DNA of 64,000 bases, taken from NCBI GenBank assembly GCA_016765135.1, contig JAESQN010000016.1:1-64000 (forward strand), written 5' to 3'. Positions 34,752 through 44,566 of the stretch are shown in pieces. The notes beneath the pieces are model-generated. The model did not search any database. It saw only the letters and a list, made by a program, of their open reading frames with translations, and was not told the DNA's origin. Source of the stretch: Robiginitomaculum sp. Its GTDB lineage: Bacteria > Pseudomonadota > Alphaproteobacteria > Caulobacterales > Maricaulaceae. How positions within the stretch are numbered: the stretch's first letter is position 1; each line of letters begins with the position of its first letter. The position numbers and the translations under genes were made by a program.

Positions 34752-35573
34752 TTATACAGCTGGTACAGCTATGGGGGCCGGCGGCAATTTGATGCCTTCG
34801 CGGCGCAAGGCTTCGTGTAGGGACAGGCGCAGCTTTGATGCGTCGGTGCGTAGGTTGTCGGCCTTGAGCCAGCACCGGGCTTGTAACTGTACGGATGTTG
34901 GGGTGAAGCCGGATATTACGGTTTGTGCGCTATCCGCCGCAACCACCAGGTCGTGGGCGATCAAGGTTTTTTGTAAAACTTCCAGTGCCAACCCAACATC
35001 ATTGTCGCGGGAAATTTCCAAAATAATATCCATGCGCCTGGTTTTAAACCGTGAGAAATTTTTGACCTGCTTGGCCCAAACTTGCGCATTTGGCACCGAG
35101 ATGAAAACGCCGTCAGGAGATTTTATCTCAGTGGTGAAAAGACCGATTTCCAGTACCGTGCCCTCAACGTCCGGAGTTTGAATATATTCCCCGACCTTGA
35201 TCGTGCGCAAGAAAATCAACATCAGGCCGGCTGCAACATTGGACAGTGTGCCTTGTACGGCCAAAGCTATGGCAAGGCCTGCGGCACCAAATACCGCCAG
35301 CAACGATGCTGCGCCAATACCGGCTATGTCCAAAGCCGCATAGAGAGCTGCCAGGACAATGGCATAACGCACGATGATTGCGATTAAAGGCCTGAACGTA
35401 TCGTCGGCCTGCAAACCTTTATTATTGCCAAGCCTTTTGCGGACAACCCGGTCGGCCCAACGGGCTAATATCCAGCCAAGAATAAAAATGCCAAGGGCAG
35501 TAAATATATTGCTTACGACGGGCGCATAAGCTGAGCCGGCCACCTGATTATAAAATTCGCGTATAGTTTCCAT
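34752..35573 (-). CDS. MscS-family mechanosensitive ion channel
   Basis: A 273-residue small-conductance mechanosensitive channel. Three membrane helices (about 22-40, 62-82, 90-110) are followed by the pore helix and the soluble beta domain with the family's GLAIALAVQGTLSNVAAGLMLIFLR, VGEYIQ and GTVLEIGLFTTEI. The C-terminal alpha/beta domain reads WAKQVKNFSRFKTRRMDIILEI. It relieves hypo-osmotic stress by opening under membrane tension. It lies 5 bp downstream of the small XRE gene. Confidence 0.93.
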   Translation of the reverse strand: METIREFYNQVAGSAYAPVVSNIFTALGIFILGWILARWADRVVRKRLGNNKGLQADDTFRPLIAIIVRYAIVLAALYAALDIAGIGAASLLAVFGAAGLAIALAVQGTLSNVAAGLMLIFLRTIKVGEYIQTPDVEGTVLEIGLFTTEIKSPDGVFISVPNAQVWAKQVKNFSRFKTRRMDIILEISRDNDVGLALEVLQKTLIAHDLVVAADSAQTVISGFTPTSVQLQARCWLKADNLRTDASKLRLSLHEALRREGIKLPPAPIAVPAV

Positions 35574-35578
35574 TAGGT

Positions 35579-35812
35579 CTATTGCGCCGCCTTGCTGTGT
35601 TCGTCTTCTTCAGGTTCATAGACCAGTAAATCAGCGGGTTGACAATTAAGCTCACGGCACAAAGCGCTCAAGGTCGAAAACCGTACGGCGCGGGCTTTCC
35701 CGGTTTTCAGGATAGACAGATTAGCCAAAGTAATGCCAATGCGGTCTGATAGTTCGGTCAAAGACATGCGGCGATCTAAAAGCACCCGGTCAAGATTTAC
35801 ACGAATACCCAT
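35579..35812 (-). CDS. XRE/Cro-type transcriptional regulator, YozG-like
   Basis: A 77-residue single-domain HTH protein: VNLDRVLLDRRMSLTELSDRIGITLANLSILKTGKARAV, then FSTLSALCRELNCQPADLLVYEPEED. This is the short regulator usually paired with a DUF2975 membrane protein, as here, one base downstream of it. The pair is thought to form a membrane-linked regulatory unit, with targets unknown. Confidence 0.9.
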   Translation of the reverse strand: MGIRVNLDRVLLDRRMSLTELSDRIGITLANLSILKTGKARAVRFSTLSALCRELNCQPADLLVYEPEEDEHSKAAQ

Positions 35813-35813
35813 A

Positions 35814-36371
35814 TTACACCGTCAATTTCTGTTCTTGGCGCATACGTGCGCCTTCGCGGAACACTTCCGCAAGAATGATCAAAGCCAGCACCATAAACCA
35901 GACATATACCCGTAAATCCGGTGCCTGTACGGCGTTATCTGTGGTTTTACTGACCAATGAAATAATTATTGTTGATGCCAGTCGGATAACTTCCCCGGAT
36001 GCTACTGCGATCCAGATGATGCGCAAACGGTTTGCATTTTCAGGCACAAATGGATCGCCAGTGACTAAAGTTTGGCAAATTTTACGCAATTGCTTGACGA
36101 TGATTAAAAACACCAATGCCACGACGATGACGCTGGCCGAGGAAACAAGAGCCATAAGGGGTGTGGTTACTTCGAAGGATCTTTTCAAAGACTCGACGCC
36201 CAGAAAGGATAAGCCCGCATATAAAAACACCAAGACGAACAAGATCAAAAACACCCAACCTGCCCACCAGATAATGGTGAGCAAAACATTTAAAAACGCA
36301 ATAGCCGGGCTGGCCTTTGAGGTTGCGCTCCCGCTCTCATCTTCATCAGGATAAAGTGTTTCTACGCCCAT
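35814..36371 (-). CDS. DUF2975 membrane protein
   Basis: A 185-residue protein with four predicted membrane helices (about 25-55, 75-100, 118-140, 150-172) separated by short loops, including the FEVTTPLMALVSSASVIVVALVFLI region and QLRKICQTLVTGDPFVPENANRLRIIW, characteristic of DUF2975. Function unknown. Translationally adjacent to the XRE gene (1-bp gap), with which it almost always co-occurs. Confidence 0.9.
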   Translation of the reverse strand: MGVETLYPDEDESGSATSKASPAIAFLNVLLTIIWWAGWVFLILFVLVFLYAGLSFLGVESLKRSFEVTTPLMALVSSASVIVVALVFLIIVKQLRKICQTLVTGDPFVPENANRLRIIWIAVASGEVIRLASTIIISLVSKTTDNAVQAPDLRVYVWFMVLALIILAEVFREGARMRQEQKLTV

Positions 36372-36518
36372 AAAATACCTTGTGACCTTTCTTATTTAAA
36401 CATATCGTTATTCAATAATTACTTCCAAGGCAAGATAAAATTGCGGAAACAAGTGTGCAGACTTTACCATGAGCGCAAAACACGTTAGGCAGAAGCCCCA
36501 ACAAAACAAGGAAATTCT

Positions 36519-37139
36519 GTGCGCCCCACTATCACAAAACTGGTCGTTGCCTCTCATAATGAAGGCAAGGTTCGAGAAATCCGCATTTTGCTCAAGCCTT
36601 ACGGTATAGACACATTCAGCGCGGCGGAACTAAACCTTCCAGACCCGGAGGAGACCGGAACGACATTCGCCGCCAATGCAGAGCTAAAGGCAATATTGGC
36701 AGCAGACGCAGCAGACATGGTAGCCTTATCAGATGATAGCGGTCTGGCGGTGGATGCATTGGGGGGCGCACCCGGTATTTATTCGGCCCGTTGGGGCGAA
36801 CTGCCCGATGGTAGCCGGGACTTTGCGGTGGCCATGAAAAAAGTACACGACAAAATGCAAGCGGCAGGTGGGCCAGATACGGCGCGGTTTATCTGTGCGC
36901 TCTCGCTGGCCTTTCCTGGTGGTGAGGTTCACACCTATGAGGGCAAGGTTGAGGGGCGCATTATTTGGCCACCACGCGGCGACAAAGGTTTTGGTTATGA
37001 TCCGGTCTTTGTAGCACGCGGCGATACACAGACATTCGCGCAAATTGACCCGCAGGAAAAACACGCTAAAAGCCACCGCGCCGATGCGTTCGCCAAACTT
37101 ATCAAAGCCTGGTTTTCCCAAAACGACCCCGCCCCGTAA
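36519..37139 (+). CDS. rdgB: XTP/dITP pyrophosphatase RdgB (HAM1)
   Basis: Hydrolyses dITP, XTP and related deaminated purine nucleotides to monophosphates, keeping them out of DNA. 206 aa. VVASHNEGKVREIRILL (nucleotide-binding), ALSDDSGLAVDALGGAPGIYSARWG and GDKGFGYDPVFV are diagnostic. The start is GTG 36519, with AAGGAA five bases upstream. The stop shares one base with the hemW ATG (TAATG). Confidence 0.95.
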   Translation: MRPTITKLVVASHNEGKVREIRILLKPYGIDTFSAAELNLPDPEETGTTFAANAELKAILAADAADMVALSDDSGLAVDALGGAPGIYSARWGELPDGSRDFAVAMKKVHDKMQAAGGPDTARFICALSLAFPGGEVHTYEGKVEGRIIWPPRGDKGFGYDPVFVARGDTQTFAQIDPQEKHAKSHRADAFAKLIKAWFSQNDPAP

Positions 37140-38278
37140 TGGACGAAATTGCCCTCTATATCCACTGGCCCTATTGTGCGCGTATCTGTCCCTATTGTGA
37201 TTTTAATGTTTACAAAAACAAGCCAGACACGACCAGAAATTTGGTGGCCGCGATTTTAGCGGACATGCAATATTGGCGACAATTAAGCGGGCCGCGCAGG
37301 CTTGTCAGCATTCATTTCGGTGGCGGCACGCCGTCTTTATTGCCGGCGAAAAACCTGCGGCAAATCATTTCACAGGCTCGGCAATTGTGGAATGCGGCTG
37401 AAAGCCTGGAAATTGGATTGGAGGCCAACCCTAAAGATATAAACAAGCAAGTTTTAAGAGATTGGAAATTGGCAGGCATAGAGCGCTTGTCCATTGGCGT
37501 GCAAAGCTTTGATGACTATGCGCTGAAATTTCTAGGTCGAGACCATGATGCGGCCGCAGCACGAAAGGCGCTGGAGGCGGCGCAAACAGAAATACCGCGT
37601 GTTTCGGCAGACTTAATTTATGGTTGGGCTGGCCAAACTTTGGATATGTTACACAAGGATTTGCGCATAGCGGTGCAAAGCGGTGTCTCGCACATCTCCG
37701 CCTATCAATTGACCATTGAGCCAGGCACCGCCTTTGGTAGAGCCGGGATACGCGGCATAAACAAAGCCGTCAATTCGGACCATAGCGCAGATTTCTTTGA
37801 ACTGGCTACGGACACATTGTCGGCGGCGGGATTTGAAAAATATGAAGTGTCAAACTTTGCCAAAAACAACGCCAACCGCTCGCGCCATAATCTGGTGTAT
37901 TGGCAGGGCGGAGACTATGCTGGTGTTGGGCCGGGGGCTCATGGCCGCTTGACCGCTCGTGGTGTGCGCACAGCGACCATAGCAACACTAAAACCCAAAG
38001 ACTATATTTCCGCCGTAGACGAAACGGGTTACGCCATTAAGGAGCGAGAAACACTCGATGCCAAAGCTTGGGCCGAGGAATATGTGTTGATGGGGCTACG
38101 CATAAGTTCAGGTATCAGCTTGTCACGTTATAAACAAATATCCGGTCACGGGCTTGCACCCGAAAGAATTGCCGAATTTGAAAGGGCGGGACTGCTGGTA
38201 ACATCAAAAGATAAGTTGTCGGCTACCGTCCAGGGTAGCTTGGTGCTTGATACAGTGTGCCGGGAGCTTCTGTCTTAA
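37139..38278 (+). CDS. hemW: radical SAM haem chaperone HemW
   Basis: A 379-residue radical SAM protein related to coproporphyrinogen III dehydrogenase. HemW proteins bind haem and deliver it to apoproteins; they generally lack HemN activity. The cluster motif CARICPYCDFNVY (CxxxCxxC) sits at residues 14-20, preceded by YIHWPYC. FGGGTPSLL, LEANPKDI and GVQSFDDYALKFLGRDHD follow. The short N-terminus before the cluster fits HemW rather than HemN. It directly follows rdgB and converges on the LpoA-like gene with a four-base overlap. Confidence 0.9.
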   Translation: MDEIALYIHWPYCARICPYCDFNVYKNKPDTTRNLVAAILADMQYWRQLSGPRRLVSIHFGGGTPSLLPAKNLRQIISQARQLWNAAESLEIGLEANPKDINKQVLRDWKLAGIERLSIGVQSFDDYALKFLGRDHDAAAARKALEAAQTEIPRVSADLIYGWAGQTLDMLHKDLRIAVQSGVSHISAYQLTIEPGTAFGRAGIRGINKAVNSDHSADFFELATDTLSAAGFEKYEVSNFAKNNANRSRHNLVYWQGGDYAGVGPGAHGRLTARGVRTATIATLKPKDYISAVDETGYAIKERETLDAKAWAEEYVLMGLRISSGISLSRYKQISGHGLAPERIAEFERAGLLVTSKDKLSATVQGSLVLDTVCRELLS

Positions 38279-39642
38279 AACGCGCCGTCGGTTGATTTTG
38301 GTGCGGGGCTAATAACAACGAAACGCCCGCCTTTGATTTGGTAAACCGCAAGGCCGCGCTCGGGGATGCCTTGGGGGGTGAACCGCACCAGGCCATCAAC
38401 GCCAAAGAAACCCGCAGGGTCTATGAGGCGTTGTTGGCGTTCGCCCGCGTCCCCATCGGCGACAAAAGCGGCGATATTGACGGCATCATAAGCCAGCGAC
38501 GCAAGCCGAGATGGTTCTTCGCCGTAGGTTGCGTCATAATTTGCATTAAAAACCAGCTTGCCGTCTAAATCGGGGCCAGCAAAAATACCGCCTGCCAGAG
38601 CAGGTTCCCGCGCCGCTTCATCGCGGTTCCATAGGCCCGTGCCCATGATTTGCACATGGCGGGTGTTTTCATTATAAAATGTTAATAGAGGTGCCAAGGA
38701 GCGCAAAGCCGTGCCGCCCTCGGGAAGCAGAATGACGTGGTAAGGGTCTTCAAACTCAGGGTTTTTGGCTGTTTCTTCTGGTGATGGAAACATATTGGCC
38801 AGTTTTGCGGCGGGCTCTTGCATAACCGCAATATCTTTCCCGGCATATGTTTCTACCCCGCTTAGAACAGCACCCAAATGGCGGACTTCGCTCGTGTAGG
38901 CACTGAGCACCCGTTTTCCGTACGTAGATTCTGGCCCGAGAAATGCGAATTTTGTGGCCCCCGCTTCGGCAGCGAATTGTGTAATGCGTTTAACTTCTGC
39001 TTCAGGCGGAAAGCTTAACAAATATACACCCGCTCCGGCGACACTCGTATCGGTGGAAAACCCGACAACTGGAATATTGGCCTCAAGGGCTATATTACCG
39101 ACTGCCCGGACGGATCTGGCAAGAACTGGCCCCAATATAATATCTGCACCTTGGCCCAGCGCGGTTTTTGCGGCTTGCTCCGCACCTTGTACGGTGCCAG
39201 CACTGTCTAGGGCTATAAGCAAGGCACTATCGTCGTTGAGACTAAATATCGCCAGCTCGGCGGCCAAAAGCATTGAATTTGCTTCATTGCGCAAAGCTTT
39301 GGATTTGGCGGAAAATGGCAAAAGTATCGCAATGCGTTTGATGTCATCCCCCGACATGAAAACGGGAGTTAGGCCTTGGTTCTCGCGAACAAGATGAGGT
39401 TCCTTTATAGGGGTTTCGGGGGCCTCTGTTGGTTCTGGTTCTTGTGTTATGGGGGGTTGAGTAGAGCCAGGATTGCCAGGATCGTATGGTCCCGGTGTTG
39501 GGGTTGTCGTTGCGCAAGCACCAAGTATCATGACGCTTATGACTATGGAAGCGACCATGGTGGCGGCCTTCTGCCATGATTGTGCGACAAAGCCTCTCGC
39601 TTTTATGTTCACCGTGGCGTAAGCCTTACTACAAGCTGTCAT
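38275..39642 (-). CDS. LpoA-like penicillin-binding protein activator (periplasmic-binding-fold lipoprotein)
   Basis: A 455-residue exported lipoprotein. A long N-terminal region leads to the lipobox LGAC (about residue 43); a proline/threonine/glutamate-rich linker (PGPYDPGNPGSTQPP) follows, then a periplasmic-binding-protein fold (IAILLPFSAKSKALRN, ADIILGPVLARSVRAV, FAFLGPESTYGKRVLSAY, SLAYDAVNIAAFVADGD). In enterobacteria LpoA activates PBP1A. The alphaproteobacterial homologue usually sits divergent to rsmI, as here; its exact role is inferred. The start may be a later ATG (at MVASIVISVMILGAC). Confidence 0.82.
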   Translation of the reverse strand: MTACSKAYATVNIKARGFVAQSWQKAATMVASIVISVMILGACATTTPTPGPYDPGNPGSTQPPITQEPEPTEAPETPIKEPHLVRENQGLTPVFMSGDDIKRIAILLPFSAKSKALRNEANSMLLAAELAIFSLNDDSALLIALDSAGTVQGAEQAAKTALGQGADIILGPVLARSVRAVGNIALEANIPVVGFSTDTSVAGAGVYLLSFPPEAEVKRITQFAAEAGATKFAFLGPESTYGKRVLSAYTSEVRHLGAVLSGVETYAGKDIAVMQEPAAKLANMFPSPEETAKNPEFEDPYHVILLPEGGTALRSLAPLLTFYNENTRHVQIMGTGLWNRDEAAREPALAGGIFAGPDLDGKLVFNANYDATYGEEPSRLASLAYDAVNIAAFVADGDAGERQQRLIDPAGFFGVDGLVRFTPQGIPERGLAVYQIKGGRFVVISPAPKSTDGAF

Positions 39643-39686
39643 ATTTACTTCCTAACCGCTTTATTTTCTAACCTCAAAGGACAAAT

Positions 39687-40628
39687 GTGCCCGACACCAA
39701 TTCACCAGACCTTATAAGCGCAACTTCCTCTACGCAATCCCAAAAGCTGTTATCCACCGTTCCAACTGATATTCGCCCGGGCGTTCTCGGTGCCGGGTTA
39801 TACCTTGTCGCTACACCCATTGGTAATTTGCGCGATATCACATTGCGGGCCCTTGATATACTCTCCAGTGCCGACCTGGTTTTGGTAGAAGACACGCGCC
39901 GGGCCCGTATATTGTTAAGTGCTTACGGGATCAAAGCCCCCCTATCGGCCTATCATGACCATAATGTGGCAAAGAAATTGCCGGGGGTGATAAAAAACAT
40001 CCTGGCGGGCAAATCCGTTGCCTTGATCAGTGATGCTGGCACCCCTCTCGTCAACGACCCAGGTTTTAAGCTGGTGAGGGCTTGCATAGATGAAGAATTG
40101 CCGGTGTTTGCAATACCAGGTGCAAGCGCCGTACTGGCCGGACTGGTCAGCTCTGGCCTGCCGCCCGATAAATTTATGTTCGCAGGTTTTTTACCGCCGA
40201 AATCCGCCGCACGGCAGACGGCGCTCAGGCAGGCACAAGATGTGCCAGCCAGCTTGATTTATTTTGAAACGGCAAAACGTATAGAGGCTTGTTTGGCGGA
40301 CATACAGGCTATTTTTGGGGACAGGCAAATTTCCATCGCCAGAGAGCTGACCAAAAAATATGAAGAAATTCTACGTGGCACCGCTAGCGAACTGCTTGAG
40401 ATGGCCAGAGAAACACCGCTACGCGGAGAAATCGTTCTCATTATTGCCCCGCCGGATGCGCCAAAACAATGGGATGAGAACAAGATACGAGCGGCACTTC
40501 ACCCGCTCATAAAAACCGAGGGCGTCAAACGCGCTGCCGCACAAATCGCTATACAAAGCGGCCATAAAAAACGTGATGTATATGCTCTTGCCCTTCAACT
40601 AAAAGAAAGCCCTCCAGCTAAAAAATGA
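39687..40628 (+). CDS. rsmI: 16S rRNA 2'-O-ribose methyltransferase RsmI
   Basis: Methylates the ribose of C1402 of 16S rRNA. 313 aa with a roughly 35-residue N-terminal extension. The SAM-dependent tetrapyrrole-methylase fold is clear: GLYLVATPIGNLRDITLRAL, VLVEDTRRARILLSAYGI, ISDAGTPLVNDPGFKLV, FAGFLPPKSAARQ and LIYFETAKRIEACL. GTG start with AAAGGAC upstream. The stop overlaps yraN by four bases. Confidence 0.94.
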   Translation: MPDTNSPDLISATSSTQSQKLLSTVPTDIRPGVLGAGLYLVATPIGNLRDITLRALDILSSADLVLVEDTRRARILLSAYGIKAPLSAYHDHNVAKKLPGVIKNILAGKSVALISDAGTPLVNDPGFKLVRACIDEELPVFAIPGASAVLAGLVSSGLPPDKFMFAGFLPPKSAARQTALRQAQDVPASLIYFETAKRIEACLADIQAIFGDRQISIARELTKKYEEILRGTASELLEMARETPLRGEIVLIIAPPDAPKQWDENKIRAALHPLIKTEGVKRAAAQIAIQSGHKKRDVYALALQLKESPPAKK

Positions 40629-40990
40629 ATAAAAGTTCTCGCAAACAAGCTGAAACCAAAGGCCGCCGGGCCGAAAACATGGCCGCTTGGTTACTGCGGT
40701 TAAAGGGATATAAAATCTTGGATATGCGCCATAAAACACCCCACGGCGAAATCGACTTAATTGCCAAAAAGGGCAATGTCTTGGCCATAATAGAAGTCAA
40801 AAGACGCCCAAGTCTGGACCAGGCAATAGAGGCGCTCCACAGTGCAAACTTGTCCCGCATAGAAGAGGCCGCTTATTACTATCAGGCTAAGCGCAAAAAT
40901 TTAGCAGATCTAACCATCCGGTTTGATGCGGTTTATGTGGCAGACGGTCTGCGAGTGAAACATGTAAAAGATGCTTGGCGCGGGTATTAA
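40625..40990 (+). CDS. YraN/UPF0102 nuclease-fold protein
   Basis: A 121-residue member of the YraN family, an Endonuclease VII/Holliday-resolvase-like fold of unknown function. KGRRAENMAAWLLRLKGYKIL is followed by the putative active site GEIDLIAKKGNVLAIIEVKRR (E...D...ExK) and LTIRFDAVYV. Coupled to rsmI by ATGA overlap, as in most proteobacteria. The next 170 bp hold no gene. Confidence 0.93.
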   Translation: MNKSSRKQAETKGRRAENMAAWLLRLKGYKILDMRHKTPHGEIDLIAKKGNVLAIIEVKRRPSLDQAIEALHSANLSRIEEAAYYYQAKRKNLADLTIRFDAVYVADGLRVKHVKDAWRGY

Positions 40991-41164
40991 AACCCAGGCC
41001 CAAATGGTTTGTTTTGGAAATAGTTTGTGCAGACCCTACGCCTTGAAAGGCGCTAAACTCATGGTTGGCGCCCCTAACAGTTCAACGTCTCCACGAAAGA
41101 CAATCATGACCATTCAATCAAGACACAATAATAGAGGCCGTAAAGCTTGCGGTATACTATAAAC

Positions 41165-42919
41165 CTATTCGCTTTTCGCAATACCTTCACGTCTTGGGTC
41201 GGCGCCGCCTTCATATGTACCGTCCGGATTTTTGCGAATAATATGAATACCTGAAATCTCGCCTTTGGAGCGGATGACCTTGTGACCCAGAGCTTCCAGT
41301 CCTGTGATAGTTTCAGGATCCAATCCTGCTTCTTCGAGGCGGATTGAACCGTTGCGCGATATTACATTGGCCAGGTCTGCTGCTTCTTGTGGCGACATGC
41401 CCCAATCGATCATGGCGACCATGGTTTTGGCCGTATAGGCGATGATAGACGAGCCGCCGGGCGAGCCGGTGGCAAATGCGAAGCCGCCGTCTTGGTCAAA
41501 CACGACATGCGGGGCCATAGACGAGCGGGGGCGTTTGCCTGGCCCTGGACGGTTGGCAATAAGAACGCCGGCCTCGTCTCTCGGCGCAAAGGAAAAATCT
41601 GTAAGCTGGTTATTGAGCATAAAGCCGCCTGCCATGCGTTGGGAACCAAACAGGCTTTCAACCGTGGTGGTCATGGAGACTACATTGCCCCATTTATCGA
41701 CAATAGAAAAATGCGAGGTGCCGGGCACATCCGGCGTAGCGTCTTTGCCTGGTTTAAAATCCACAGGATTACCGGCTTTCACGTTTTTTAAATTTGTCGC
41801 CATAGAGATCAGGCCTGCACGAGATTTTAGATAATCAGTGTTTAGTAATGCTTTGGTCGGCACATCAACAAAATCCGGATCCGCTACATATAAATCCCGA
41901 TCCGCATAGGCCATGGCGCTAGCTTCGGCGAACACATGCCAACCTTTAAGTGTCGGCCCTAAATCCTTCATATCAAAATTCGCCAACTGCCCCATAATGC
42001 TTTGCACGGCGACACCGCCAGAGGACGGCGGCATAGCTCCGCACAATACATAACCCCGGTAAGGTGAACACAGGGCGTTCGTTTTTTGTGGTTGGTAGTT
42101 TTTCATGTCTTCAAGTGTCAGCAGGCCGGGACGCGGCTCTTCTTGAACGGCGGCAATAATAGCTTCGGCCAGCGACCCTTCATACATGGCCCGGTAATCC
42201 TGGGCGATAGCGCGCAGGGAGGCCGCGTAAGGTTTGTTGTCACGCAAAAACCCGGCTTCTATGGGACTACCGTCTTCAGTAAAGAAATATTCCCGTGCCG
42301 CCTTTTGGTTTTTCAAAGCATAATTCGCTGCGATTTTAACCAACATGGCCATGCGCGGACTGACCACAAACCCGCCTTCGGCAAGCTGAATGCCGGACGA
42401 AAAATTATCACTCCAGGGCCGCTTTCCGTGATCTTCATGGACCATATTCAGCATGGCTATAACGCCCGGCACACCGGTTGAGCGTCCAGACACTATGCCG
42501 TCAAAATAGCGCAAGGGTTTGCCGTCCTCGCCCAAAAACAGGCTCTCATCTATGGTTGCAGGGGCTTTCTCGCGGCCATTATAAGCGGTGACTTTTCCAG
42601 TTTTCGCATCGTAAAACACCAAAAATGCGCCGCCAGCAATGCCGGAACTTTGCGGCTCTACCAATCCGAGCACCACTTGAACGGCAATGGCCGCATCAAT
42701 TGCGGAACCGCCTGCACGCAAAGCTTCAATGCCTGCCTCAACCGCAAGAGAATTGGCGGCAACCACCATGCCTTTGCCGTGGGGGTTATCCGCCGCCGCC
42801 ATTTGGGCCGTCTCGGCAGAAACTTTTGTAGTGGATGTTTCGGTGGCCGCACATCCGGTCAACGCCAAACTCATTGTTGTTAAGCCGAATAGAGCCAAAA
42901 AAATAAAGTTGCGTCTCAT
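41165..42919 (-). CDS. ggt: gamma-glutamyltransferase (lipoprotein form)
   Basis: A glutathione hydrolase/gamma-glutamyl transferase, made as a precursor that cleaves itself into two subunits. About 584 aa from ATG 42919, chosen because GGAGAC lies just upstream and the signal peptide starts there; the frame extends to 43015. Signal peptide with lipobox LTGC, then MVVAANSLAVEAGIEALRAGGSAIDAAIA and NGREKAP. The catalytic nucleophile is the Thr of GTSHFSIVDKWGN, followed by the GSSIIAYTAKT segment. Exported to the periplasm and probably lipid-anchored. Confidence 0.93.
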   Translation of the reverse strand: MRRNFIFLALFGLTTMSLALTGCAATETSTTKVSAETAQMAAADNPHGKGMVVAANSLAVEAGIEALRAGGSAIDAAIAVQVVLGLVEPQSSGIAGGAFLVFYDAKTGKVTAYNGREKAPATIDESLFLGEDGKPLRYFDGIVSGRSTGVPGVIAMLNMVHEDHGKRPWSDNFSSGIQLAEGGFVVSPRMAMLVKIAANYALKNQKAAREYFFTEDGSPIEAGFLRDNKPYAASLRAIAQDYRAMYEGSLAEAIIAAVQEEPRPGLLTLEDMKNYQPQKTNALCSPYRGYVLCGAMPPSSGGVAVQSIMGQLANFDMKDLGPTLKGWHVFAEASAMAYADRDLYVADPDFVDVPTKALLNTDYLKSRAGLISMATNLKNVKAGNPVDFKPGKDATPDVPGTSHFSIVDKWGNVVSMTTTVESLFGSQRMAGGFMLNNQLTDFSFAPRDEAGVLIANRPGPGKRPRSSMAPHVVFDQDGGFAFATGSPGGSSIIAYTAKTMVAMIDWGMSPQEAADLANVISRNGSIRLEEAGLDPETITGLEALGHKVIRSKGEISGIHIIRKNPDGTYEGGADPRREGIAKSE

Positions 42920-42995
42920 ACTATGTCTCCAATTTACAAACCGTACCAAGTTATTCCCGTGGTCTATGCCAATTATGTATGTGTGTCCACAGGCC

Positions 42996-44048
42996 CTAGC
43001 GCCGCCTTGCCGCATAGCTTGACAAAGCTATCAACAACCGACCCAACAATGCCTCCGCCGGGGCACCTGTAGACTTCATGTTTTTTTCGGTGTCGAGGCT
43101 TTGGCTGATAGCGCGGGATAATGCGGTTTGGGGCCAGATGCGCAGGGCGGCACCGAAAGCGTTTTTACGCATAACGAAGACGGGCGGGCGCAGGCTTCTC
43201 ATGGCTTCATCGGAGCTGTTACCAGATGCCATCAACGAAGACGCTTGATGCAGACGCACGACATGCCTTTGCAACGCGGCGAGTACGGAATGGGGGTTGA
43301 TCTTTCCCGCCAAGGCTCGCTGTAGGGCCGCGTCCATAGATTTGGCATTTCCGGCCATGGCGTCAAATACAATATCATCAAGCCCGGCGGCTCCGGCTCC
43401 GGCGGCGAGGGCTTTTATATCGGCCAGCGAAACCTTTGCTCCCTCCTCCTTGCCGTAACCCTTATACAGGGCCAGTTTTTCAATCTCGGAGCGAGCCATG
43501 CGGCGGTCACCCTCCAATAGTGGCACAAAGGCATCCAGAGCATCGCCGTCTATGCTGATGTTCAAATCCCCCAAGCTTGAGCGCACCATATTTGATATGT
43601 CTGCCTGACTGTCAGCGTAACACGCGATTGCGACAAAATGTTTGGCGCTCTCAAAAGCTTTGCGAATGGCCGAGCGGGGGGTCATGTCGCCAGCCTCTAT
43701 GATGAGTTTAGCGGCACAGGTTTCCGGGCGGGCATCCAGCGCTTTGATGGTTTTGGCGATGGAGGCCGCGCCCCGCTCGTGGGATAGGCGCAAGCGGATG
43801 AGCCGTGTATCCCCGAGCAGGCTTTGGGCAACCATCTCGTCTGCCAACCTTGCCGGGTCGCCGGTCAAATCGTCGGCGCTTAGCACGGTGGTGGAAAAAG
43901 GATCGTCTGGGTTTGGCGAAAACTTTTTGGCAATCATGCCCGCTCGTTCCGCACAAAGCCCAGCATCAGGGCCAAATAACAAGACGCCGGGGCAATCGGC
44001 GGGCGGTGCGGTTAACCAGCTCCTGGCGCGGGCACCTGCGAGCTTCAT
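42996..44048 (-). CDS. holA: DNA polymerase III delta subunit HolA
   Basis: The clamp-loader delta subunit, 350 aa, which opens the beta clamp. VLLFGPDAGLCAERAGMIAKKF at the N-terminus, LIEAGDMTPRSAIRKAFE, IACYADSQADISNMV and LEGDRRMARSEIEKLALYKG are typical. Its ATG overlaps the lptE stop (ATGA), the conserved leuS-lptE-holA order. Confidence 0.93.
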   Translation of the reverse strand: MKLAGARARSWLTAPPADCPGVLLFGPDAGLCAERAGMIAKKFSPNPDDPFSTTVLSADDLTGDPARLADEMVAQSLLGDTRLIRLRLSHERGAASIAKTIKALDARPETCAAKLIIEAGDMTPRSAIRKAFESAKHFVAIACYADSQADISNMVRSSLGDLNISIDGDALDAFVPLLEGDRRMARSEIEKLALYKGYGKEEGAKVSLADIKALAAGAGAAGLDDIVFDAMAGNAKSMDAALQRALAGKINPHSVLAALQRHVVRLHQASSLMASGNSSDEAMRSLRPPVFVMRKNAFGAALRIWPQTALSRAISQSLDTEKNMKSTGAPAEALLGRLLIALSSYAARRR

Positions 44049-44557
44049 TTGTCCGCTGTTTGTTTTTCCGTGCTGGCTTGGTATCTAGCCAACCGGGCAA
44101 TGATACGGTCCGTCGCTTCGGCGGCCACTTGTTCCTCGGCATTGTTTTGTGCTGCAACTGTACCGTAAGGATCGCGGGGTGCACCAAATGTAGAGACCGT
44201 ATGCACATCGTCTCTATACACCACATTCCCGGTTTTAGCATCTACCAACTCAAACTCGCTTTCCAAAACCAAGTCATAGCGCGACGCCACGTCATCAGCG
44301 CCGATACCGAGGTTATGGCGCTTAAGCTCTGGCTTGATTTTTAAAATATAGGACGTGCCCGTATTGTCACCCATGCGGGCACGTAAAGCCTGAGCCAACA
44401 AAAAATCAATTTTTCCATTGGCTTGCATTTCGACCCGAATATTTTTCATTGCAACGGTTTTGCCGCCAAAGGCCGTGGGAGCGTGCATGGGTTTGAACCC
44501 GCATGCGGTTAGAACAAGCGTCGTTGCTAAAATTAGCCCTGTGCGTATCAATTTCAT
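44045..44557 (-). CDS. lptE: LPS-assembly lipoprotein LptE
   Basis: An outer-membrane lipoprotein that plugs the LptD barrel and helps place lipopolysaccharide. About 170 aa. Signal with lipobox LTACGF, then FKPMHAP. The mature domain is short and alpha/beta with GTSYILKIKPELKRHNLGIGADD and a late ATDRIIARLARY helix. I prefer ATG 44557: AGGAG is six bases upstream, whereas the ATG at 44563 abuts it. A few bases behind leuS and overlapping holA. Confidence 0.88.
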   Translation of the reverse strand: MKLIRTGLILATTLVLTACGFKPMHAPTAFGGKTVAMKNIRVEMQANGKIDFLLAQALRARMGDNTGTSYILKIKPELKRHNLGIGADDVASRYDLVLESEFELVDAKTGNVVYRDDVHTVSTFGAPRDPYGTVAAQNNAEEQVAAEATDRIIARLARYQASTEKQTADK

Positions 44558-44566
44558 AACCATCTC